From assembly GCF_030410375.1 (NCBI RefSeq), contig NZ_JAUHHE010000009.1:91518-155517 (forward strand): a stretch of 64,000 nucleotides of DNA, written 5' to 3'. Both the position numbers and the translations under genes were made by a program. Positions within the stretch are counted from its first letter, which is position 1. Each line of letters opens with the position of its first letter. The DNA is from Zwartia vadi. GTDB taxonomy: Bacteria > Pseudomonadota > Gammaproteobacteria > Burkholderiales > Burkholderiaceae_B. The notes under the pieces were generated by a model that saw nothing but the letters and a program-made list of their open reading frames with translations, was not told the DNA's origin and searched no databases. Of the stretch, positions 1 to 10,021 are shown one piece after another.

Positions 1-1506
1 TTCGGTAAGCCGCCACATTTAGTCGGCGATGCCTTACTGAAGTTCTACGGTATCAAAGCAGGCACCCGTGATGCCCATGCATTGACTTATTTAGACTTTG
101 ACAAAGCGGCGCTTCAATACGGCAAGGTGGGTGGCTTTGCCCATCTCGCTACGCTCATCAAGCAAGTCAGAGCCAGCCGTCCAGGCGCACTGTTACTGGA
201 TGGTGGAGATACTTGGCAAGGTTCGGGCACCTCTTTATGGACAAAAGGCCAGGATATGGTGGATGCCTGTCTGGCACTCGGAGTGGACATCATGACCGCC
301 CACTGGGAAATGACACTCGGTGAAGCGCGTGTCAAAGAAATTGTTGAAAAGGACTTTTCAAACAAGGTCAATTTCATTGCACAAAACATCAAGACTACGG
401 ATTTCGAAGATCCAGTTTTCGATGCCTTCGTCATGAAAGAAATGAATGGCGTTCCGGTGGCGATTATCGGACAAGCCTTCCCTTACACACCTATCGCCAA
501 TCCACGTTACTTTGTCGAGAACTGGTCGTTCGGCATCGACGAGGAGAACATGCAGAAAACTGTTGACTTGGCACGCTCAAAAGGTGCCCAGGCAGTCATT
601 GTGCTTTCTCATAATGGCATGGATGTCGACCTCAAGATGGCGAGTCGCGTGCGCGGCATTGATGCGATTCTTGGCGGACACACGCATGATGGTGTTCCTG
701 TTCCGGTCAAAGTCACAAATCCCGGCGGCGTCACGCTCGTCACGAACGCAGGCTCTAACAGCAAGTTTTTAGGTGTGTTGGATCTTGATGTTAAAAACGG
801 CAAAGTCGCTGACTTCAGATATCGACTCATGCCTGTTTTTGCAGACCTATTGCCTGCCGACAAGGACATGGATGCGCTCATCAACAAGATCAGGGCACCT
901 TACGAAAGCAAGCTCAATGAAAAATTAGCGACTGCTGAAGGTTCACTTTATCGTCGAGGCAATTTCAACGGAACCTTTGATCAGCTGATTGTGGATGGTT
1001 TGATTGAAATGAAAGGCGCAGAAATCGCATTTTCTCCTGGCTTCAGATGGGGAACATCCATTCTGCCAGGACAAGCGATTACGATGGAACACTTGCTTGA
1101 TCAGACTGCGATTACCTATCCTTACACCACGCTCACGCCTATGACTGGGGAACTGATTAAAACGGTACTTGAAGACGTGGCTGACAACCTATTTAACCCG
1201 GACCCTTATTATCAGCAGGGTGGTGACATGGTGAGAGTGGGGGGGATGCAATACACGATCGATCCCACTGCATCTGCGGGCAATCGCATATCAGACATGC
1301 GTATTGGAGACAAGGCAATCGAAGTCTCCAAAACGTATAAGGTAGCGGGATGGGCGCCTGTTTCAGAAGCTGCTCGTGACGCAGGCGGTGAACCGATCTG
1401 GGATGTGATGGCGAACTATTTACGTCAGGTTAAAAATGTTCCGGCCAAAGTGCCAAACTTACCTGTCATCAAAGGTGCTGCAAACAATCCGGGAATGTCA
1501 GGTTAA
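1..1506 (+). CDS. soxB: Thiosulfohydrolase SoxB (5' end outside window)
   Basis: SoxB is the periplasmic di-manganese thiosulfohydrolase of the Sox complex; it releases sulfate from the sulfur chain carried on SoxY. The frame is open from base 1, so the first roughly 65 residues (signal peptide and first metal motif) lie outside the window. Seen here: the GGDTWQGSGTSLWT block (about bases 199-240), a HWEMT motif (about 301-315), GGHTHDGVPV (about 673-702) and the C-terminal 5'-nucleotidase-like domain. These follow SoxB closely rather than generic 5'-nucleotidases. The next two genes also fit a sox cluster. Identification is confident; the start cannot be seen. Confidence 0.93.
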   Translation, partial: FGKPPHLVGDALLKFYGIKAGTRDAHALTYLDFDKAALQYGKVGGFAHLATLIKQVRASRPGALLLDGGDTWQGSGTSLWTKGQDMVDACLALGVDIMTAHWEMTLGEARVKEIVEKDFSNKVNFIAQNIKTTDFEDPVFDAFVMKEMNGVPVAIIGQAFPYTPIANPRYFVENWSFGIDEENMQKTVDLARSKGAQAVIVLSHNGMDVDLKMASRVRGIDAILGGHTHDGVPVPVKVTNPGGVTLVTNAGSNSKFLGVLDLDVKNGKVADFRYRLMPVFADLLPADKDMDALINKIRAPYESKLNEKLATAEGSLYRRGNFNGTFDQLIVDGLIEMKGAEIAFSPGFRWGTSILPGQAITMEHLLDQTAITYPYTTLTPMTGELIKTVLEDVADNLFNPDPYYQQGGDMVRVGGMQYTIDPTASAGNRISDMRIGDKAIEVSKTYKVAGWAPVSEAARDAGGEPIWDVMANYLRQVKNVPAKVPNLPVIKGAANNPGMSG

Positions 1507-1563
1507 CTATATTTATATCTCGGTGGTTTGCTAGGCATCCTTTTTTACGCGAGGTCGCTTTCA

Positions 1564-2514
1564 ATGCATCTGCACGCGTTTTTGAGCCGATTAACTTGGC
1601 TCTATGCGATGGGATTTTTACTATTCTCATTGAATAGCCATGCAAATGAGCGCCCATTGGTCCTCACGCCTGTCGGAAAAAATACTTACTACGCCCAAGG
1701 CGAATCCGCCTTGGGCTCACCTTTAAATAAAAACTTCATCTCCAACGCGGGTGTCGTGATTGGTCCGGAGGGAGTGATTGTCATTGATGCTCTGGGTTCA
1801 CCTTTGCTGGGTAAACAACTCATCAATGAGATACGAAAGCTCACTGACAAACCGATTCAATTCGTGATCATCACCCACTACCATGCTGATCATATTTATG
1901 GTTTGCAAAGTTTCATCGATATTGGCGCCACCATCATCGCTCAAGAAAGAGCAAAAGACTACTTAGGTTCCGATACCGCCCAACTTCGACTTCAAGCATC
2001 GCGCACGGAACTCGCGCCTTGGATTAACGCTGACACCCGGCTGGTACCTGCCTCCACTTGGGTGACGGAAGACACACGGCTAAAGCTTGCTGGGCTTGAA
2101 GTTGATTTGATCAAAATGGGTCCTGCACATACCCCTGATGACTTGGCGATTTATTTTCCTTCCGAGGGTGTTCTGTTTGCAGGTGACCTCGTTTTTCGCG
2201 GACGCATTCCCTATGTTGGTCAGGCAGATAGCTTGGGATGGATTCAATCCCTGGAGAAACTGTTGGGCAAACCATCAAAAATAATCGTGCCAGGTCACGG
2301 TCCCGCTTCAACCTCAGCCAAAGAGGATTTGGCCTTCACACGGGATTATCTAATTTATGTGCGCAAAGCAATGCAACAAGCTGCTCGCGATCTCGATCCC
2401 TTTGACGAAGCCTATGCCGCAACAGATTGGTCACTGTATGAAAAAGTCCCCCTTTTCAATGCGGCCAACCGTATGAATGCCTACAACATCTATCTTTCCA
2501 TTCAGAATGAATAG
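1564..2514 (+). CDS. SoxH-like periplasmic MBL-fold metallohydrolase
   Basis: A 316-residue metallo-beta-lactamase-fold protein. The chosen ATG at 1564 is preceded by GAGG and gives a signal peptide ending near SHA-NE (residue 28). An upstream TTG at 1528 is in frame but less likely. The metal-binding motif THYHADH is at about bases 1873-1893, with later ligands in GPAHTPDD and PGHGP. This type of protein sits in many sox clusters (SoxH) and in quinoprotein-associated loci; its substrate is not settled. It lies 57 bp after soxB on the same strand and is probably co-transcribed. The fold is certain; the SoxH role is inferred from context. Confidence 0.75.
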   Translation: MHLHAFLSRLTWLYAMGFLLFSLNSHANERPLVLTPVGKNTYYAQGESALGSPLNKNFISNAGVVIGPEGVIVIDALGSPLLGKQLINEIRKLTDKPIQFVIITHYHADHIYGLQSFIDIGATIIAQERAKDYLGSDTAQLRLQASRTELAPWINADTRLVPASTWVTEDTRLKLAGLEVDLIKMGPAHTPDDLAIYFPSEGVLFAGDLVFRGRIPYVGQADSLGWIQSLEKLLGKPSKIIVPGHGPASTSAKEDLAFTRDYLIYVRKAMQQAARDLDPFDEAYAATDWSLYEKVPLFNAANRMNAYNIYLSIQNE

Positions 2515-2519
2515 TCTGA

Positions 2520-3017
2520 CTAGCGGCGATTAAAGCGCGCGAGTTCAAAAACATCCAGATCGACCATCTGTCCAACATCTTTTTGCAAAACTCGACCTGA
2601 CGGATCGATCACGTAGAGCTCAGGTATACCGCGACGCTTGCCAAACATTCGTTCAAGTTCAGGTGTCATCATGGCGAGATTGAAATTAATATCGTTGTTT
2701 TTCGCGTATTTTTGAACAGTCTCAATTCTTTTGTCGATAGACAGACCGATCACCTCCAAATTACCACCTTGTGTTTTTCGAACAAGCTCTTTCAGGTTCG
2801 CATTCTGTCGATGGCAGTACGGACACCATGTTGCCCAAACTTGCACCACTAAATATTTACCTTTTAACTGCGCTGCGGAAAGTTGTTGTCCGTCAATCAT
2901 AGTGAGCGAGTCAATTTTCAAATGATCGCCAACATTGAGAGCATGGGCCTGCGTCACCGCAAACAGACTCATGAGCAATAAAACAATCGCTATCAATCTG
3001 AGCTTTATTAATTTCAT
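2520..3017 (-). CDS. SoxW/TlpA-like periplasmic thioredoxin
   Basis: A 165-residue thioredoxin-fold protein with an N-terminal signal peptide (MKLIKL, then a hydrophobic run ending at AHA). The redox motif is WATWCPYC (an active-site CPYC), and the expected cis-proline lies in RRGIPELYV. Proteins of this type reduce periplasmic disulfides or help cytochrome c maturation; beside sox genes they are called SoxW. In-frame GTG (3044) and ATG (3032) starts lie upstream, but the signal peptide favours 3017. It faces the SoxH-like gene with only 5 bp between stop codons. The thioredoxin call is strong; SoxW is contextual. Confidence 0.75.
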   Translation of the reverse strand: MKLIKLRLIAIVLLLMSLFAVTQAHALNVGDHLKIDSLTMIDGQQLSAAQLKGKYLVVQVWATWCPYCHRQNANLKELVRKTQGGNLEVIGLSIDKRIETVQKYAKNNDINFNLAMMTPELERMFGKRRGIPELYVIDPSGRVLQKDVGQMVDLDVFELARFNRR

Positions 3018-3176
3018 AACAATGTGATCCATATCTCTACACACACCGATCAGTATTCATTCCATTCTTGAATCTTTCTAGATATTGTTCGTATAAATAT
3101 ACAAATCTTGTGCTAACAATAGTGCGAGTAGGCCAAAAAGTGTATTCTTTGTAGCACGATTCAAGTGAGAAACATC

Positions 3177-5942
3177 ATGAAGTTGAGCAGCTTTCAAAGG
3201 CACTCTCTCAAAACAAGAATCACACTCTTGACGCTTCTGATTTTTTTAGCAAGCTTGTGGACACTTGGCTACACAGTCAGTCACAGCTTGCGCGAAGACA
3301 TGCAACGCGTATTGGGTGCACAACAGCACACCATGGCCTCGCACATGGCCGCTGATATCAGTGATCAAATTGAGACCAGAATCACGGCGCTTTATCGCGT
3401 GGCCGAGTCTATAGAAAAAAGAAATATCAAAATAGGCCCCGAATTACAAAGCGTCCTGGAGGAGTTGCCTGTTTTCCAGAGCCTTTTCAATGGTGGAACG
3501 TTCATCACGAATGCCAACGGCGACACAATCGCTTCCCTTCCTGTCACTCTTGGGAGGGTTGGCATCAACTTTATCGATCGAGATTACATCGCGAATACCT
3601 TACGGGACGGCAATGCCACCATTGGTCGTCCCGTCATTGGACGTCAGTTGAACACTCCCATTTTTGGGATTGGTGTGCCGATTAAAAATAAAGACGGCAA
3701 AATCGTTGGAGCACTGGCAGGAGTCATCAATCTCAGCGAATCAAATTTCATGGATCGGATTGAACGTAGTTATGTGAGCAGCGCCGCAAACTACCTCTTG
3801 ATCGATGCAACACATCGCGTGATTGTCGCCAGCTCTGATAAGGAGCGATTGATGGAAAGATTACCGGGACCGCTGATCAACCCGGTACTTGACAAGTTTA
3901 TTGGTGGCTTTGAAGGCAGCGAGATTTTCATCAATCCTCGCGGCCTCGAAGTGATTTCCGGCGTCAAGCATTTGAACAATGCAAATTGGTATGTTGCTGT
4001 CTCACTGCCTACCAGTATCGCATTCGCGCCCATCGACAGTATGGAGCGCCGTATTTTCATCATGACGCTACTGCTGACCTTTTTATCCGGGGGGCTCACA
4101 TGGTGGGTACTCGTGAAACAACTTAGGCCACTCCAAGTCACCGCGAGCAAACTTGCTCAACTTGCCAACCCTGAATCGACGCTCGAACCTTTACCCATTC
4201 ACAGAAAAGATGAAATCGGTCAATTAATAAGCGGCTTTAACAGACTACTGGAAGAGCTCAGTGCAAGACAAGAAACGCTCAAAGAAAACGAAGAACGTTA
4301 CCGTACGATTTTTCGGACAAGCCCGGATGCAGTCAGTATCACTCGCTTGATTGACAGCACGTTTATTGAAATCAACGATGGGTATTCGAAAATTTTCGAT
4401 TGGCAACGGGATGAGATTATTGGCAAGACAGCAATGGATATCGGGATCTGGGCTGCCCAGTCCGAGCGTGATCATTTCCGAAACTTGATTCAAACGCACG
4501 GCTCTTGTGAACGCGTTGAGTCACGCTTTATCGCAAAAACCGGTCGAGTTGTTTACGGACTCGTCTCTGCCAACTCTATTGTCCTGAATGGAGAGCCTTG
4601 TTTGCTGTCAGTGACGCAAGACATCACCGCTACAAAAGACGCCTCGGATCAAATTGAATACTTGGAATATTTCGACTCTCTCACGGGCCTGGCGAACCTG
4701 CGTCTTTTACTTCAACGATTGAATCTTGCCCTCGAAGAAAGAAACAATCTTCATTACTTGGGGGCCTTACTGCATGTTGATCTGGACGATTTCAAAACCC
4801 TGAATGACTCATACGGTCACGACAAAGGCGATCTCTGGCTCAAAGAAGTTGCCAAAAGACTCTCAAGCACAATCCCCGAGGGCAACTTTGTCGCGCGAAT
4901 CAGTGGTGATAAATTCGCTGTTCTAATTAGCGGACTCAGTGTGATCCCCGAAGATGCCGCGAGCACTGTCGAAAATATCGCGCGTGAAATTGTCGATGCC
5001 ATCCATCTTCCGTTTCAAATCGACAAAGCGGTCCATCAGAGTTCTTGTTGCATCGGCATTGCGCTTTTTACCAGCAATGAAGAAAATGGTCATACGCTTC
5101 TCAAACATGCAGAGCTCGCCATGTATCAAGTGAAGAAAATGGGCCGTGGCGCGCTGCGTTTTTTTGATCCTGCCATGCAGGAACTTGTCAGTACACGCGT
5201 GGCTCTCGAAGCGGACTTGCGCGCAGCCCTGAAAAATAATGAATTTGTTCTTTATTATCAGCGCCAAGTCGATCAAAACAATCGTGTGGTGGGCTATGAA
5301 GTACTGATCCGCTGGCATCATCCCACTCGCGGCATCGTTTCCCCGGGGCAGTTTATATTAGCCGCTGAGCACTGTGGGCTTGTTTTACCGCTTGGGCGCT
5401 GGGTCCTTGAAACGGCCTGCAATCAACTGACGGCTTGGTCTCGCGACCCACAGAAATCCCACCTGACTATTTCAGTCAACGTCAGTGCGACGCAGTTCCA
5501 TGAAGCCGATTATGTCGAGCAGGTGCTATCGATTTTGAAAAAAACAGGGGCACCCGGTTATCGTTTAAAACTCGAACTCACCGAAAGCGTACTGGTCAGT
5601 GAGATTGACAATATCGTCACTAAAATGACAGCGCTCAAAGGTCACGGCATTGGTTTCTCACTTGACGATTTTGGGACAGGCTTTTCTTCTCTGTCTTACT
5701 TGCAACGTTTACCTCTCGATCAGCTGAAAATCGACCAAAGCTTCATTTCGGATATTGTCACAAGCTCTAGTGATGCTGCGATTGCCCAGACGATTGTGAC
5801 CTTGGGTCAAAGTCTGGGGTTATCCGTGATTGCTGAAGGGGTCGAAACAGACGCGCAACGCGCACGTCTGTTTGAGCTTGGATGTACGCTTTATCAGGGC
5901 TATTTTTTCGGCAAGCCGGTCCCAATTGAACAGTGTGTTTAG
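3177..5942 (+). CDS. Membrane Cache-HAMP-PAS-GGDEF-EAL signalling protein
   Basis: A 921-residue cyclic-di-GMP-type receptor. Order of domains: transmembrane helix (about 13-34), periplasmic double-Cache-like sensor (to about 285), second helix (about 290-313), HAMP (to about 365), PAS (about 375-490), GGDEF (about 505-660) and EAL (about 675-920). The GGDEF signature is degenerate: SGDKF at about 576-580, so cyclase activity is doubtful. The EAL motif reads EVL at about 708 and DDFGTG near 830 is intact, so phosphodiesterase activity is plausible. A GTG at 3165 is an alternative start. Its stop codon overlaps the hppA stop by 4 nt. Ligand unknown. Confidence 0.88.
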   Translation: MKLSSFQRHSLKTRITLLTLLIFLASLWTLGYTVSHSLREDMQRVLGAQQHTMASHMAADISDQIETRITALYRVAESIEKRNIKIGPELQSVLEELPVFQSLFNGGTFITNANGDTIASLPVTLGRVGINFIDRDYIANTLRDGNATIGRPVIGRQLNTPIFGIGVPIKNKDGKIVGALAGVINLSESNFMDRIERSYVSSAANYLLIDATHRVIVASSDKERLMERLPGPLINPVLDKFIGGFEGSEIFINPRGLEVISGVKHLNNANWYVAVSLPTSIAFAPIDSMERRIFIMTLLLTFLSGGLTWWVLVKQLRPLQVTASKLAQLANPESTLEPLPIHRKDEIGQLISGFNRLLEELSARQETLKENEERYRTIFRTSPDAVSITRLIDSTFIEINDGYSKIFDWQRDEIIGKTAMDIGIWAAQSERDHFRNLIQTHGSCERVESRFIAKTGRVVYGLVSANSIVLNGEPCLLSVTQDITATKDASDQIEYLEYFDSLTGLANLRLLLQRLNLALEERNNLHYLGALLHVDLDDFKTLNDSYGHDKGDLWLKEVAKRLSSTIPEGNFVARISGDKFAVLISGLSVIPEDAASTVENIAREIVDAIHLPFQIDKAVHQSSCCIGIALFTSNEENGHTLLKHAELAMYQVKKMGRGALRFFDPAMQELVSTRVALEADLRAALKNNEFVLYYQRQVDQNNRVVGYEVLIRWHHPTRGIVSPGQFILAAEHCGLVLPLGRWVLETACNQLTAWSRDPQKSHLTISVNVSATQFHEADYVEQVLSILKKTGAPGYRLKLELTESVLVSEIDNIVTKMTALKGHGIGFSLDDFGTGFSSLSYLQRLPLDQLKIDQSFISDIVTSSSDAAIAQTIVTLGQSLGLSVIAEGVETDAQRARLFELGCTLYQGYFFGKPVPIEQCV

Positions 5943-7996
5943 ATCAAAGGCACAATCAACAAGGCAACAATGTTGATGATTTTTATAAGCGGATTCACAG
6001 CAGGTCCGGCGGTGTCTTTATAAGGATCGCCGACCGTATCGCCTGTAATCGCGGCTTTGTGCGTCTCCGAACCTTTACCTCCGTAGTGGCCTTCCTCGAT
6101 ATACTTTTTAGCGTTATCCCAAGCGCCTCCACCAGTGCACATGGAAATCGCGACGAATAGGCCAGTAACGATCGTTCCCATCAACAAACCACCTAAAGCC
6201 TCCGGTCCAAGGATCAAACCGACAGCGATCGGCGCGACGACCGGCAACAAAGAGGGAATGATCATTTCTTTGATCGCTGCAGAGGTCAGCATATCGACTG
6301 CCTTGTCATACTCCGGCTTGGCCGTGCCTTCCATAATGCCCGGTATGTCGCGAAATTGTCGTCGCACTTCATCCACGACAGAACCCGCACAGCGACCGAC
6401 CGCCTCCATCGCCATCGCGCCAAACAAATACGGAATCAAGCCGCCAATAAACAAACCGATAATTACACGATGGTCTGACAAATCAAATGTGACCTTTAGA
6501 CCATTCGCTTCGAGCGTATGTGTGTAGTCCGCAAACAAGACGAGGGCGGCCAAGCCTGCGGATCCAATGGCGTAGCCTTTTGTCACGGCCTTCGTTGTAT
6601 TGCCGACAGCATCCAGAGGATCAGTAATATCACGCACCGACTGGGGTAAGCCAGCCATCTCCGCGATACCTCCTGCATTGTCTGTAATCGGACCATAGGC
6701 ATCGAGTGCCACCACAATACCGGCCATCGACAACATCGAAGTGGCGGCAATCGCGATACCATAAATCCCGCCCAGCCAATACGCGCTGTAAATTGCTGCG
6801 CAAACAAACAAAACGGGCCAGGCTGTCGATCGCATGGAGACGCCGAGACCTGCGATCATATTCGTGCCATGACCTTGACTCGATGCTTTGGCGATGTGTT
6901 TGACGGGTGCGTAATCTGTCCCTGTGTAGTACTCCGTAATCCACACCAACAACGCAGTCAACACTAAGCCTACAACCGTGGCGCCAAACATGCGGAGCTT
7001 TCCGTCTGTTGCAAAGCCGACGTCCGCAAGCATATTATCGGGCAGCATCCAGTCCGTTACGAAATAAAACGCGACCAGCGAAATCACGCCCGCGATCACC
7101 AAGCCTTTGTAAAGCGCGGGCATCACGTTTTTCATGCCTGGCGTTGCCTTGACAAACGAACACCCGATGATCGAGGCAATGATGGAGATACCGCCCAACA
7201 CCAGGGGATACACCACAGCTTCTGCTGTGGCGACTTTGATCATCAATGCGCCGAGCACCATTGTGGCGATCAGCGTGACGGCATAGGTTTCAAAGAGATC
7301 CGCCGCCATCCCCGCACAGTCGCCAACGTTATCCCCCACGTTGTCGGCAATCACTGCAGGATTGCGCGGATCATCCTCTGGAATGCCAGCCTCCACCTTT
7401 CCCACCAAGTCGGCACCGACATCTGCACCCTTGGTAAAAATACCGCCACCGAGTCGGGCAAAAATAGAAATCAGTGAGGAGCCAAACGCAAGGCCAATCA
7501 GTGGATGGAGCATCACTGACATACTTTGCTCTTTGCCGCTTGCCTGCAAATAAAGAAAAAACAAACCTACGCCAAGCAGTCCCAAACCCACCACTAACAT
7601 GCCGGTAATGGCGCCACCTTTAAACGCGACATTGAGCGCTTCATTCAATCCCTTTGTCGCTGCTTCGGCGGTGCGCACATTGGCACGCACAGAAACATTC
7701 ATTCCGATAAAGCCACACGCACCAGACAATACAGCACCCAGTACAAAACCCACCGCTGTCAAATAATCGATAAACACAGCAATCAAAATAGTTAACACAA
7801 CGCCAACGACAGCGATCGTTTTGTATTGCCGAGACAGATAGGCGCTTGCGCCCTGCTGAATCGCTTCCGCAATTTCAATCATCCGGGCATTGCCGGTACC
7901 CTGCTGAAGGATCCAGGAACGGACAAAAAAACCATACAAGACTGCTAAAACTCCACAGCTCAGGGCAAAGTAAAGGCCCAATGTGACGTTGCTCAT
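5939..7996 (-). CDS. hppA: Proton-pumping membrane pyrophosphatase, K+-independent type
   Basis: A 685-residue polytopic H+-translocating pyrophosphatase, which couples PPi hydrolysis to proton export across the inner membrane. Seen: the substrate-site region [13 protein letters not shown], then DNVGDNVGD, and the C-terminal [15 protein letters not shown]. The subfamily-determining motif reads GNTTKA with Lys at about residue 469; in this family Lys there marks K+-independent enzymes and Ala marks K+-dependent ones. The start ATG has TAGGAG about 10 nt upstream. It is divergent from ppa, so both PPi-cleaving genes share a 202-bp promoter region. Confidence 0.96.
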   Translation of the reverse strand: MSNVTLGLYFALSCGVLAVLYGFFVRSWILQQGTGNARMIEIAEAIQQGASAYLSRQYKTIAVVGVVLTILIAVFIDYLTAVGFVLGAVLSGACGFIGMNVSVRANVRTAEAATKGLNEALNVAFKGGAITGMLVVGLGLLGVGLFFLYLQASGKEQSMSVMLHPLIGLAFGSSLISIFARLGGGIFTKGADVGADLVGKVEAGIPEDDPRNPAVIADNVGDNVGDCAGMAADLFETYAVTLIATMVLGALMIKVATAEAVVYPLVLGGISIIASIIGCSFVKATPGMKNVMPALYKGLVIAGVISLVAFYFVTDWMLPDNMLADVGFATDGKLRMFGATVVGLVLTALLVWITEYYTGTDYAPVKHIAKASSQGHGTNMIAGLGVSMRSTAWPVLFVCAAIYSAYWLGGIYGIAIAATSMLSMAGIVVALDAYGPITDNAGGIAEMAGLPQSVRDITDPLDAVGNTTKAVTKGYAIGSAGLAALVLFADYTHTLEANGLKVTFDLSDHRVIIGLFIGGLIPYLFGAMAMEAVGRCAGSVVDEVRRQFRDIPGIMEGTAKPEYDKAVDMLTSAAIKEMIIPSLLPVVAPIAVGLILGPEALGGLLMGTIVTGLFVAISMCTGGGAWDNAKKYIEEGHYGGKGSETHKAAITGDTVGDPYKDTAGPAVNPLIKIINIVALLIVPLI

Positions 7997-8198
7997 CTGA
8001 TGAACTCCTATATTGGTTTGTCTCTTTATTGTTGATATCGAGCGCCCGCCAAGGCTCGCTCGCGAACCAGGTAGTCATGAAGCAGATAGTCATGCAGCCT
8101 TTCTAGTATCCATCAGAAAGGGCTGAATAGGAATGATTTTGTCTATTTTTGTTAAGATTAGGGTATTTACTAGTTAACCTCGTCCATCTGGAGTCATA

Positions 8199-8738
8199 AT
8201 GAGTCTCGACAAAGTCAGCCCGGGTAAAAACCTTCCCGAGTCTTTTAACGTCATCATTGAAATCTCAATGAATGCTGACCCAATCAAATATGAGGTGGAC
8301 AAGGACTCCGGTGCGCTATTTGTCGATCGCTTTATGGGTACGTCCATGCACTACCCCTGTAACTACGGCTATATCCCCAAAACCATCGCGGGCGATGGTG
8401 ATCCGGTCGACGTCTTGGTGATTACGCCCTTTCCCGTCATTCCCGGGGTGGTCGTGCGCTGCCGGGCCTTGGGTGTTTTAAACATGGAAGACGAGGGCGG
8501 CGAAGACGCCAAGCTTCTCGCCGTGCCCGAAGACAAAATCCTCCCGATTTACAGCCACTGGAAACAAGCTTCAGATATCCATCCCATGCGCCTGAATGCC
8601 ATTCAGCACTTCTTTGAGCACTACAAGGATCTCGAAAAGGGCAAATGGGTCAAAGTGCAGGGCTGGGGTGGCGTGGCCGATGCGCATCAGGAAATCCTGA
8701 CAGGCATCAAGCGTTACCAAGAAGAAAACAAAGCCTAA
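8199..8738 (+). CDS. ppa: Soluble inorganic pyrophosphatase (family I)
   Basis: A 179-residue cytoplasmic PPase that hydrolyses PPi made by biosynthesis. The length fits the bacterial family I hexamer. The GDGDPVDVLV signature (about bases 8392-8421) supplies the metal-binding aspartates, and the FVDRFMGTSMHYPCNYG region matches the conserved N-terminal core. The ATG at 8199 follows a GGAG ribosome-binding site. It is divergent from hppA, and its TAA overlaps the stop of the next, convergent gene by 4 nt. Confidence 0.97.
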   Translation: MSLDKVSPGKNLPESFNVIIEISMNADPIKYEVDKDSGALFVDRFMGTSMHYPCNYGYIPKTIAGDGDPVDVLVITPFPVIPGVVVRCRALGVLNMEDEGGEDAKLLAVPEDKILPIYSHWKQASDIHPMRLNAIQHFFEHYKDLEKGKWVKVQGWGGVADAHQEILTGIKRYQEENKA

Positions 8739-9073
8739 GACCTTTCGCGCGTTTCACCTTGGCTGCGCGGATTCGCTTGCTGCCAGCCAAGGATTTCGGC
8801 AAGCCTGCAAATCACCCACTGGGCCTCCGCAGAGGAGAGTCCGATATCCACTGCGCCAAGTCCCTGGTGAATCCTCTCCAGCACATCATCCTCCGTGATG
8901 CCAAGCTCCCACAGCTTGTTGGTCGCTTGCTCGGTCAGTAAATTCGCTAAATCCTCACACAAGTCGTAACGCGCATAGATATGCTCGCGTGAAGCGCTAG
9001 GCTTGATTCGGCCAGGCTCCACAAACAGGGCGATAAACGATGGCGGGATAATAATCTGATTGCCGTCACTCAT
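8735..9073 (-). CDS. Conserved small hypothetical protein
   Basis: A 112-residue soluble protein with no signal peptide or membrane segment. The N-terminus has IIIPPSFIALFVEPGR and the middle is acidic and helical (YDLCEDLANLLTEQA). I recall similar short proteins of unknown function in Bordetella- and Burkholderia-type genomes, but I cannot assign a domain. It is convergent with ppa (stop codons overlap by 4 nt) and divergent from the hydrolase gene 108 bp away. The ORF is likely real because of its fit between neighbours and even composition. Confidence 0.6.
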   Translation of the reverse strand: MSDGNQIIIPPSFIALFVEPGRIKPSASREHIYARYDLCEDLANLLTEQATNKLWELGITEDDVLERIHQGLGAVDIGLSSAEAQWVICRLAEILGWQQANPRSQGETRERS

Positions 9074-9181
9074 CGCTGCGCTGCAACAGTACGTATTGGT
9101 GCGTCATCTTGAATCCTGGGTTGGCAACTGCTGGTCTTTACACGATACTACGCAGCATATGTGATTTTTTAGGCGCGCACC

Positions 9182-10021
9182 ATGTCTTCCATCAACAGCC
9201 CCTCACTTGATCGTACTGTTTCGCTCCCCGATGGCGCAGCACTACGGGTGCTGGAAGATGGTGCAGGACCTGCTCTTTTACTCATCAGCGGCCTGGGTGG
9301 TACAGCGAATTTCTGGAATCCTTGCATTCCTGCGCTGGCGAAACACTTTCGTGTGATCAGACTCGATCAGCGCGGGATCGCAAAGAGTTCACGAGGGTCA
9401 GCACCCTGCACGATTGATCAACTGGCCCAAGATTGTCTGGACGTTTTAGATCATTGCAAGGTCGACCACGCCATTGTGCTCGGCCACTCCACAGGTGGCT
9501 GCATCACGCAAACTATGGCTTTACTTGCGCCAGAGCGCGTGCGTGCCTGCATATTGAGTGCGACATGGGGTAAACCAAGCCGTCATAGAAAGGAGCTCTT
9601 TGCCACACGACGCGACATGCTTTTTCGAGATCCTGTCGGCTATGCGTGCTCTTCGGTTTTCATGGGTCACGATGCGCATTGGCTTAACCAAAACTGGAAC
9701 GTACTGGAAAACGCTCGAGCCAATGCCCCAATCACACCAGAGGCTCAGCGCATCGCCGCTGAACGTCTCGATGCCCTGGTTGCCTTCGATCGCAGCGCGG
9801 ACATTCATCGCGTATCCGCCCCGACACTGATTCTTGGTGCGCAGGATGATTTAATCGTCCCTTCATTTCTTCAAGAAGAGCTCGCCACCTTGCTCAAAGA
9901 TCCTGATATACATCTATTCGAGAGCGGCGGTCATTTTTTTCCAGTTACCCGTACACAAATTTTTATTCCAATCGTCTTAGATTGGTTACGCACACATTCC
10001 ACACGGATCTCTCATGCTTGA
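9182..10021 (+). CDS. Alpha/beta-fold hydrolase
   Basis: A 279-residue cytoplasmic alpha/beta hydrolase. The oxyanion-hole region is SGLGGTANFW, the nucleophile elbow is GHSTGG with Ser at about 103, the acid is in LGAQDDLIVP and the catalytic His is in SGGHFFPV. This arrangement resembles 3-oxoadipate enol-lactonases and related C-C or ester hydrolases, but the substrate cannot be told. Its 3' end overlaps the start of the gamma-glutamyltransferase gene by 8 nt, so the two are translationally linked and probably serve one pathway. Confidence 0.8.
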   Translation: MSSINSPSLDRTVSLPDGAALRVLEDGAGPALLLISGLGGTANFWNPCIPALAKHFRVIRLDQRGIAKSSRGSAPCTIDQLAQDCLDVLDHCKVDHAIVLGHSTGGCITQTMALLAPERVRACILSATWGKPSRHRKELFATRRDMLFRDPVGYACSSVFMGHDAHWLNQNWNVLENARANAPITPEAQRIAAERLDALVAFDRSADIHRVSAPTLILGAQDDLIVPSFLQEELATLLKDPDIHLFESGGHFFPVTRTQIFIPIVLDWLRTHSTRISHA

